DNA from: an uncultured Oribacterium sp.
GTDB lineage: Bacteria > Bacillota > Clostridia > Lachnospirales > Lachnospiraceae
Reading direction: 5' to 3'
NCBI GenBank assembly: GCA_900772695.1
Contig: CAAGRO010000218.1
Location: 1-8,393 of the forward strand
DNA length: 8,393 bases
Below are positions 1 through 4,814 of this stretch, piece by piece. The translations under genes were made by a program, and so were the position numbers. The notes under the pieces were generated by a model. It saw only the letters and a list, made by a program, of their open reading frames with translations. It made no database searches and was not told the DNA's origin. How positions within the stretch are numbered: the first letter of the stretch is position 1; every line of letters starts with the position of its first letter.

Positions 1-394
1 GGTTCTGGTCGAGGTAGTTTCCGCAGTCGCGAGGGGCCGCACCCGGGATCGGGTCATGGAAGTCGCGGATGAACTCAAACATACGCGTGATGACGGATAC
101 GATGTCGCGGGAGCTGAGATCGCCGGCGAAGATGACATAGCAACCGGTGCGGCAGCCCATCGGTCCGAAGTAGATGGTCTTCCCGGCCCATTCCGGATCG
201 TTCCGGAGGAAGGTGGCCCCTAAGTGCTCGATGGTGTGAAGCTCGGCGGTATTCATGACCGGCTCACGATTCGGTCTCGTCATACGAAGATCGAAGGTTG
301 TCAGGGTCTCGGCGCCGACTTTATCTTTTCTGGAAACGTAGATGCCTGGCTCCAGCTTCTCGTGATTGATGGTAAAGCTTGCGATTTTTTCCAT
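1..394 (-). CDS. luxS: S-ribosylhomocysteine lyase LuxS (3' end outside window)
   Basis: LuxS cleaves S-ribosylhomocysteine to homocysteine and the autoinducer-2 precursor DPD, in the activated methyl cycle of the cytoplasm. The first 131 residues are present, of about 150-160 usual for the family; the C-terminus runs off the left edge. The zinc ligands are visible as HTIEH (His53, His57) and Cys124 in the DCGNY motif, and the catalytic cysteine is Cys81 in GPMGCRTG. The start ATG at 394-392 is chosen because AGGAGGT (406-400) lies just upstream at good spacing and the protein begins MEKIASFTINH, as in the family. It has its own promoter and is divergent from the SPFH operon. No other methyl-cycle gene is adjacent in the window. 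Identification is firm; every key residue that can be seen is intact. Confidence 0.96.
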   Translation of the reverse strand, partial: MEKIASFTINHEKLEPGIYVSRKDKVGAETLTTFDLRMTRPNREPVMNTAELHTIEHLGATFLRNDPEWAGKTIYFGPMGCRTGCYVIFAGDLSSRDIVSVITRMFEFIRDFHDPIPGAAPRDCGNYLDQN

Positions 395-436
395 GGTGTA
401 CCTCCTGGAAGAGAAAATAGAATATAAGGTTTCATT

Positions 437-465
437 ATTATAGAAAAAAGCACGGATATACGCAA
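437..465 (-). promoter_or_regulatory. Predicted sigma-70/SigA promoter of luxS
   Basis: Read on the minus strand, TTGCGT (465-460) and a perfect TATAAT (442-437) are separated by exactly 17 bases. Transcription would start near 430 and give a leader of about 36 bases before the luxS ATG. Nothing resembling a SAM or SAH riboswitch fits in such a short leader. Confidence 0.7.
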
Positions 466-476
466 GATGAGAGGAG

Positions 477-494
477 GCTGTCCGACAGGACAGC
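477..494. promoter_or_regulatory. Short inverted repeat upstream of the luxS -35 box
   Basis: GCTGTCC (477-483) and GGACAGC (488-494) form a perfect 7-bp inverted repeat around GACA. It lies 12 bases upstream of the luxS -35 element in the luxS/SPFH divergent spacer. There is no T-run on either side, so it is unlikely to be an intrinsic terminator; an operator or chance repeat are the alternatives. The rest of the 395-711 spacer holds only the two promoters and the palindrome at 590-601, with no credible ORF. Confidence 0.35.
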
Positions 495-589
495 TGTGAA
501 AATGTACGGACTTCCTGCGGTTGTTCGGAGATCTCTCGAGAAAAATACAGAATGATGAAATCATGCTGAAAGATTGAAAAGGACGCTGT

Positions 590-601
590 GAAATTAATTT
601 C
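590..601. promoter_or_regulatory. 12-bp perfect palindrome upstream of the SPFH-operon promoter (possible operator)
   Basis: GAAATTAATTTC at 590-601 is its own reverse complement and ends 20 bases before the -35 box of the SPFH operon. The location suits an activator or repressor site for an envelope-stress type regulator, but no regulator is encoded nearby. AT-rich palindromes of this length can arise by chance in spacers, so the call is tentative. Confidence 0.35.
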
Positions 602-621
602 CTCGATTTCACCGATACTGA

Positions 622-650
622 TTGAGCGTTTCCACGTTCTCGTTTATAAT
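622..650 (+). promoter_or_regulatory. Predicted SigA promoter of the SPFH/zinc-ribbon operon
   Basis: TTGAGC (622-627) and a perfect TATAAT (645-650) are spaced by 17 bases. Expected transcription start is near 657, about 55 bases before the ATG at 712. The in-frame TTG at 622 that would lengthen the downstream ORF is in fact the -35 box, which supports the start at 712. Confidence 0.75.
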
Positions 651-711
651 AAAGCTAGAGTATGGCCGTGAAACCGTTTCGACGGAGTGTTATCGAAAAG
701 GAGGAAATAGT

Positions 712-1959
712 ATGGGTCTTTTACAGGTTGGTTTAGGCGCTGCGGAATCTGTTCTTTCGGATCAGTGGCGTGAGTATTTTTACTGCGATGCGTTGACAGA
801 AGACGTCCTCATGAAGAAGGGCGAGGCGCGGCAGGCGAGAAGAGCGTTTAATACGAAGAAGTCGGATAACCTCATCACGAACGGCGCGATCATCGCGGTT
901 AATGAGGGTCAGTGTATGATCATCGTCGACAATGGTGCGATCGTAGAGGTCAGTGCCGAGCCGGGTAAGTTTGTCTGGGATGCGTCGACCGAACCGTCGA
1001 TTTTCTACGGTGGACTGAAGAAGGGTATCGTGGATTCCTTCAATACATGGAAGAAGCGTGTGGCGTTCGGAGGCGATACCGCGACGGACCAGCGCATCTA
1101 CTTCTTCAACACGAAGGACATCATCGGAAACAAGTATGGAACACAGAATCCGATCCCGTTCCGTATCATCGATCGAAACATCAACCTCGATACCGATGTT
1201 GCGGTTCGCTGCCATGGTGAGTATGCATATCGTCTGGCCGATCCGATCCTGTTTTATAAGAAGCTCTGCGGAAACGTAAGCGACGAGTTCCGGAGAGATC
1301 GTATCGACAGTCAGCTGAAGACGGAGCTGCTTACGGCACTGCAGCCGGCATTCGCCGCTGTATCCGAGCAGGGTGTACGTTATTCACAGCTTCCGGCGCA
1401 TGCAGATGACATCGCACGGGCGCTGGATGCCGAGCTGACGAATACCTGGGGACAGAACTACGGTATCGAAATCGCAGCCTTCGGTCTCAGCTCCGCGACG
1501 ATTTTGGACGAGGATGCAGAGCGCATCAAGGTTCTTCAGATGAATGCAGCACTGAAGGATCCGACGATGGCTGCCGCAACGATCGCAGCTGCGCAGGCAC
1601 AGGCGATGAAGGATGCGGCGAACAATACCTCGACCGGACCGATGATGGCCTTCGCCGGTATGAACATGGCGAACATGGTTGGTGGCATGAACAGCCAGCA
1701 GCTCTATGGTATGGGTGGCACACCGCAGCAGACACCGCCGACGACACCGTCACCGGCTCCGGCGGCCGCAGCTGGCGTGGGCGTAGCCGCAGCTCCGGCA
1801 GGCAGCTGGACCTGCGCATGTGGAACCGTAAATACAGGCAACTTCTGCTCGAACTGCGGAAGCCAGAAGCCGCAGCCGGCAACCTGGACCTGCCCGAAGT
1901 GCGGACAGCAGGGCAATACAGGCAACTTCTGTTCGAACTGTGGAACCCCGAGGGGGTAA
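712..1959 (+). CDS. SPFH/band-7 domain protein with two C-terminal zinc ribbons (YdjI-like)
   Basis: This 415-residue protein belongs to the SPFH group often annotated as 'virion core protein' and represented by YdjI of Bacillus subtilis. SPFH proteins make membrane-associated scaffolds; the YdjI type is linked to PspA-like envelope-stress systems. The SPFH region covers roughly residues 20-305 (for example RIIDRNINLDTDVAVRCHGE). An Ala/Met/Gln- then Pro/Ala-rich linker follows to about 365, and then two zinc ribbons: Cys368, 370, 379, 382 and Cys394, 397, 407, 410. There is no obvious signal peptide or membrane helix, so membrane contact would be through the SPFH surface or the membrane-anchored partner encoded next. 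The ATG at 712 has AAAGGAGG at 697-704 with good spacing. The stop is 3 bases before the next gene, which implies one transcript. Specific function is inferred by family only. Confidence 0.88.
   Translation: MGLLQVGLGAAESVLSDQWREYFYCDALTEDVLMKKGEARQARRAFNTKKSDNLITNGAIIAVNEGQCMIIVDNGAIVEVSAEPGKFVWDASTEPSIFYGGLKKGIVDSFNTWKKRVAFGGDTATDQRIYFFNTKDIIGNKYGTQNPIPFRIIDRNINLDTDVAVRCHGEYAYRLADPILFYKKLCGNVSDEFRRDRIDSQLKTELLTALQPAFAAVSEQGVRYSQLPAHADDIARALDAELTNTWGQNYGIEIAAFGLSSATILDEDAERIKVLQMNAALKDPTMAAATIAAAQAQAMKDAANNTSTGPMMAFAGMNMANMVGGMNSQQLYGMGGTPQQTPPTTPSPAPAAAAGVGVAAAPAGSWTCACGTVNTGNFCSNCGSQKPQPATWTCPKCGQQGNTGNFCSNCGTPRG
1831..1944 (+). repeat. Tandem duplication of zinc-ribbon coding segment, 84-bp period
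   Basis: The 30 bases at 1831-1860 recur at 1915-1944 with only two C-to-T differences, both silent. They encode NTGNFCSNCG in each of the two zinc ribbons of the SPFH protein, 28 residues apart. The near identity at DNA level suggests a recent internal duplication or gene-conversion between the two ribbons rather than only protein-level conservation. Confidence 0.8.
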
Positions 1960-1962
1960 GCT

Positions 1963-3147
1963 ATGCAGACAGCACAGGCGAATACCAATGTAACGAACCG
2001 CGCGAGCGGATCCGCTGCCATGGATGTCGAGACCACGATGACGAAAACCCTGCAGGAGACGGATCGAAAGTGCCCGCAGTGTGGTGGAACGCTCGAATTT
2101 GATCCATCGACCGGTGGACTGAAGTGCCCATACTGTGATTATACCGAGGCGATCCAGAGCGAGGAGGAAGCGAAGGAGAGCGGCACGATCGATGATGAGG
2201 GCAGATTCGTCGCGACAGAGCATGCCTTTACCGGAAAGGAGGACACGGCGACGACCGACTGGGGTACGGCGACGAAGACGGTCATCTGTAAATCCTGTGG
2301 CGCGGAAATCATGTACGACGCGAACGCCATCGCCAATGTCTGCCCGTACTGTGGTTCGACGCAGGTGATGGAAGCCGGTAATCAGGAAGAGAAGATCATG
2401 GCACCGGGTGGGGTGGTGACCTTTGATGTCGATAACAAGCGCGCAGCAGAGCTCTTTAAGACCTGGATCGGGCATAAGTTTTTCTGTCCGAAGCTGGCGA
2501 AGGAGAGTGCGGAGCCGGATAAGTTCCATGGCGTGTATGTGCCGTACTGGACCTTCGATGCGGAGGCAAGCGGTGACTATACCGGTGAGTATGGTATCAA
2601 CCGTACCGTGAAAAAGGACGATGGGAAAACCGAAATCATCACAGACTGGTATGGCTGCAGCGGCGAGATCGAGCACTTCTTCGATGATGTGCTGGTGACC
2701 GCATCTGATCGCTATGATCAGAATATGCTTCAGGCGGTGGAGCCGTATCGTACAGACGATGTGAAGCCGTACAAGCCGCAGTACCTGGCCGGCTTTATGG
2801 CCGAGCGTTATACCCTGAAGCTGACGGATGCCTGGCCGAAGGCCCGGAGCATCATGGATGAGGAGATGCATGATCTCGCAGAAGATGATATCCGCGATCA
2901 GCATAATCCGGATGATGTCCGTTCGGTCAGCATCGAGGCGAAGTATGCCGAGGTGACCTATAAGTATCTGCTGCTTCCGGTATGGATCTCGTGCTTCCGT
3001 TATCAGGATAAGATCTATCGCTTCATGGTCAACGGACAGACCGGAAAGGTGTCCGGCAAGACGCCGATCAGCTGGATCAAGGTAGCGCTGACCACGATCG
3101 CCGTTATCGTGATCCTCGTCCTCCTGTATTATCTGCTCGGGGATTGA
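1963..3147 (+). CDS. Double zinc-ribbon protein with C-terminal membrane anchor (YdjG-like)
   Basis: This 394-residue protein starts with a low-complexity stretch and then has two four-cysteine zinc ribbons: Cys37, 40, 55, 58 and Cys109, 112, 127, 130, of the TFIIB-like CPxC...CPYC type. A large middle domain of about 135-365 has no motif I can name but contains the pattern VYVPYWTFDAEASGDYTGEYG seen in such proteins. A single hydrophobic helix (about 372-392) ends the protein, so it is probably tail-anchored with the ribbons in the cytoplasm. The start at 1963 is preceded by AGGGGG (1951-1956), inside the end of the SPFH gene. The arrangement resembles ydjG with ydjI of B. subtilis, where they sit with pspA; no pspA is in this window. 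A joint membrane scaffold with the SPFH protein is an inference from gene order and shared zinc ribbons. Confidence 0.83.
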   Translation: MQTAQANTNVTNRASGSAAMDVETTMTKTLQETDRKCPQCGGTLEFDPSTGGLKCPYCDYTEAIQSEEEAKESGTIDDEGRFVATEHAFTGKEDTATTDWGTATKTVICKSCGAEIMYDANAIANVCPYCGSTQVMEAGNQEEKIMAPGGVVTFDVDNKRAAELFKTWIGHKFFCPKLAKESAEPDKFHGVYVPYWTFDAEASGDYTGEYGINRTVKKDDGKTEIITDWYGCSGEIEHFFDDVLVTASDRYDQNMLQAVEPYRTDDVKPYKPQYLAGFMAERYTLKLTDAWPKARSIMDEEMHDLAEDDIRDQHNPDDVRSVSIEAKYAEVTYKYLLLPVWISCFRYQDKIYRFMVNGQTGKVSGKTPISWIKVALTTIAVIVILVLLYYLLGD

Positions 3148-3163
3148 TCGGATTCAACACGAG

Positions 3164-3385
3164 AGCCCGGAGAGCCGACCCAGGAAACCATACGAAGAGG
3201 TCGTGAAGCATCAAAATCCCACCCATTAGAAGTACTTAGAGTATTTTTCCTTAGACCCCCTCTGCAACGCTGAGCTTTCATAAAGAAAACTCAGTGATTG
3301 CAGAGGGCTTAGTACTTCTTATGGGTGGGATTTTAGCGTCTTCCGAGCTCGTAGTACTGTGTTTCCTGGATCGGCTCTTCGGACT
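3164..3385 (+). repeat. Structured intergenic repeat, complete copy 1 (nested long hairpin)
   Basis: The segment folds on paper into one long imperfect hairpin. The outer arms 3164-3188 and 3361-3385 pair at 23 of 25 positions (one G.T). The middle stem 3213-3226 with 3321-3334 is 14 perfect pairs, then a T.T mismatch, then 9 pairs (3228-3236 with 3311-3319). An unpaired stretch of about 20 bases follows on the 5' side only (GAGTATTTTTCCTTAG core, 3239-3254). Next come 10 pairs CCCTCTGCAA/TTGCAGAGGG (3258-3267 with 3298-3307) and a terminal hairpin (3270-3279 with 3285-3294, one mismatch). It begins 16 bases after the zinc-ribbon gene stop and ends 12 bases before the leuB stop, so it fills a convergent junction. 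The middle stem has AAAA at its base and TTTT opposite, the form of a bidirectional intrinsic terminator, so it probably ends both transcripts. I do not recognise the family. Confidence 0.85.
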
Positions 3386-3397
3386 TTTGTGACTGAA

Positions 3398-4492
3398 TTA
3401 ATGAATGAGTGAAGCGATCTTATCACCCATCTCGTCGGTGTGCAGGCGGGTGAGGCCCTCCACGTCGTCCTCCATGATATCGCCGGTGCGGAAGCCGGTA
3501 CGGAGCGCTTCAGCGACGGCGTCCTCGATGGCGTCGGCTTCCTTCGTGAGATTCAGCGAGTAGCGGAGCAGCATCGCGGCGCTCAGGATCGTCGCGAGCG
3601 GGTTTGCGATGTTCTGACCGGCGATATCCGGTGCCGATCCGCCGGACGGTTCATAGACACCGAAGCTGTCCTCGCGGAGGGAAGCGGATGGCAGCATGCC
3701 GAGAGAACCGGCGATTTCCGCCATCTCATCCGAGAGGATGTCACCGAACATGTTCTCGGTCACGACGACATCGAACTGACCCGGATTCCGGACGAGCTGC
3801 ATCGCGGTCGAATCCACGAGCGCATGATCGAGCTGTACACCCGGATGCTCCGTCCCCACTTCCGTAACGATCTTCCTCCACAGTCTGGACGAATCGAGAA
3901 CATTGGCCTTATCTACGGAGGTTACATGATGGTGTCGCTTCTCCGCGATCTCGAAGGCCTTTTTTGCAATCCGGCGGATCTCATAGTCGTGGTACACGAG
4001 CGAATCCGTTGCGACCTCCTCGCCATCGACGATTTCGGTTTTTCGCGCACCGAAGTAGAGACCACCGGTGAGCTCACGCACCATCATCACATCGAAGCCC
4101 TGCTCCGCGATCGACTCGCGCAGCGGACATGCCTTTCGGAGTTCCGGATAGAGATGCGCCGGACGGAGATTACAGAACAGTCCGAGGGACTTCCGAAGCT
4201 TCAGAAGCCCGGCCTCCGGACGCTTCTCCGGTGGCAGCTCATACCAGCGGGACTGGCCCACCTTGCCACCGATCGAGCCCATCAGCACCGCATCCGCGGA
4301 CTGGCAGGTCGCGATCGTCGCATCCGTCAGCGGTTCACCATACGCATCGATGGAGCAGCCGCCCATCAGTACCTTCTCAAACGTAAACTGGTGACCATAG
4401 ACCTCAGCTACCTTCTCGAGCACCTTCTGGGCCTCGGCCACGATCTCCGGACCGATGCCATCTCCCGGTATCGTCACAATCTTTGCATTCAT
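3398..4492 (-). CDS. leuB: 3-isopropylmalate dehydrogenase LeuB
   Basis: LeuB oxidatively decarboxylates 3-isopropylmalate with NAD in leucine biosynthesis (cytoplasmic dimer). The 364-residue product has the usual length. Visible motifs are GDGIGPEI (10-17), the substrate-binding region LLKLRKSLGLFCNLRPA, RELTGGLYFG, the catalytic segment SVDKANVLDSSRLWR, the Mg-binding region ENMFGDILSDEMAEI, and the NAD-binding loop EPSGGSAPDIAGQNIANP. The start is the ATG at 4492-4490: GGAGG at 4504-4500 lies 7 bases upstream, whereas the ATG two codons earlier (4498) abuts the Shine-Dalgarno sequence. A longer in-frame reading to 4591 is not preceded by a ribosome site and adds residues not seen in LeuB. 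leuA and leuCD are not in the window, so the gene appears monocistronic here; the structured repeat lies just past its stop and could terminate it. Confidence 0.96.
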   Translation of the reverse strand: MNAKIVTIPGDGIGPEIVAEAQKVLEKVAEVYGHQFTFEKVLMGGCSIDAYGEPLTDATIATCQSADAVLMGSIGGKVGQSRWYELPPEKRPEAGLLKLRKSLGLFCNLRPAHLYPELRKACPLRESIAEQGFDVMMVRELTGGLYFGARKTEIVDGEEVATDSLVYHDYEIRRIAKKAFEIAEKRHHHVTSVDKANVLDSSRLWRKIVTEVGTEHPGVQLDHALVDSTAMQLVRNPGQFDVVVTENMFGDILSDEMAEIAGSLGMLPSASLREDSFGVYEPSGGSAPDIAGQNIANPLATILSAAMLLRYSLNLTKEADAIEDAVAEALRTGFRTGDIMEDDVEGLTRLHTDEMGDKIASLIH

Positions 4493-4504
4493 CGACATTC
4501 CTCC

Positions 4505-4519
4505 CCGCATCCCTTGCGG
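4505..4519 (-). promoter_or_regulatory. Small hairpin touching the leuB ribosome binding site
   Basis: On the minus strand CCGCA (4519-4515) pairs with TGCGG (4509-4505) around a 5-base loop, and the last two stem bases overlap the GGGGAGG Shine-Dalgarno stretch (4506-4500). This could mildly tune leuB translation. The stem is only 5 bp, so a chance hairpin is quite possible. No T-box consensus (AGGGTGG box) or leucine-codon leader peptide is visible in the leader. Confidence 0.25.
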
Positions 4520-4577
4520 CTCTCTGTATTTAAATCGCAGGCCAATACCTGCATCAGGATTCTGTATCCATAACTCT

Positions 4578-4607
4578 ACATTATTATTCACTAAGTTCCA
4601 ATATCAA
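4578..4607 (-). promoter_or_regulatory. Possible leuB promoter
   Basis: On the minus strand TTGATA (4607-4602) is followed after 17-18 bases by ATAATG/TAATGT (4584-4578), in an AT-rich stretch about 90 bases upstream of the leuB ATG. The -35 is good but the -10 is imperfect, so position may be off by a base or two. Confidence 0.4.
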
Positions 4608-4631
4608 TAGGTTATGTAAGATATGAGCACA

Positions 4632-4695
4632 GCAGAGGGCCTAGTGCCGCTTAGGGTCCCCGACTTAGAGTCTTCCGAGCTCGGAGTACTGTGCT
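4632..4695 (+). repeat. Structured intergenic repeat, copy 3 (3' half only, decayed)
   Basis: The segment aligns without gaps to the 3' half of copy 1. GCAGAGGG (4632-4639) is followed by CTAG, a 9-base middle-stem strand (4643-4651), an unpaired T, a 14-base strand (4653-4666), AGAG, and a 23-base box at 4671-4693 that matches 3339-3361 at 22 positions. The matching 5' half, which should read as the complement of 4653-4666, is absent upstream. The middle-stem bases differ from copies 1 and 2, as expected if stems drift in pairs. TCCGAGCTCGGA (4674-4685) is a perfect palindrome. The remnant is bracketed by a 9-bp inverted repeat, CAGCAGAGG (4630-4638) with CCTCTGCTG (4715-4723). It lies in the divergent leuB/uvrB spacer, not a convergent junction, so any terminator role is probably lost. 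Confidence 0.75.
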
Positions 4696-4754
4696 TCTGC
4701 TGCCGCCCCTCCGGCCTCTGCTGCTACGCATGCCTAAAATTTCTGAAAGTACGC

Positions 4755-4768
4755 CAAACAAGTGTTCA
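4755..4768. promoter_or_regulatory. LexA (SOS) box in the uvrB promoter
   Basis: CAAACAAGTGTTCA matches the Bacillus/Clostridia LexA consensus CGAACRNRYGTTCG at all but the two outer G positions, keeping the AAC-N4-GTT core and the R/R/Y central preferences. It overlaps the predicted -35 region, where bound LexA would block RNA polymerase. uvrB is a classical LexA target in Firmicutes, so function and position agree. Confidence 0.78.
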
Positions 4769-4791
4769 ACGCAGCGCTTCTATGATATACT
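4763..4791 (+). promoter_or_regulatory. Predicted uvrB promoter
   Basis: TATACT (4786-4791) is a good -10 box. The -35 at 17-base spacing, TGTTCA (4763-4768), is weak and is formed by the right half of the LexA box. Transcription would begin near 4798, leaving a short leader of under 20 bases that includes the GGAGGG ribosome site at 4805-4810. Confidence 0.6.
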
Positions 4792-4814
4792 GTAGAAACG
4801 ATTTGGAGGGCGCT

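Noticed and set aside
1750..2904. 384-codon open frame antisense to the SPFH/zinc-ribbon operon
   Set aside because: It crosses the boundary of two well-supported genes, has no ribosome site and no recognisable motif, so it is a shadow frame.
3164..3385. Retron, group II intron or CRISPR-related RNA as an explanation for the repeat
   Set aside because: No reverse transcriptase, Cas gene, spacer array or intron domain V is in the window; the nested hairpin plan does not match those families.
3440..4573. 377-codon open frame antisense to leuB
   Set aside because: It is composed of histidine/arginine-rich shadow sequence opposite a certain leuB gene.
4493..4620. T-box or leucine attenuator leader in front of leuB
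   Set aside because: No T-box sequence, no terminator/antiterminator pair and no leucine-codon-rich leader peptide could be found; only a weak 5-bp hairpin is present.
4623..4814. 64-codon in-frame upstream extension of uvrB
   Set aside because: It runs through the repeat remnant, the LexA box and the -10 box; GGAGGG directly before the ATG at 4815 and family length fix the later start.
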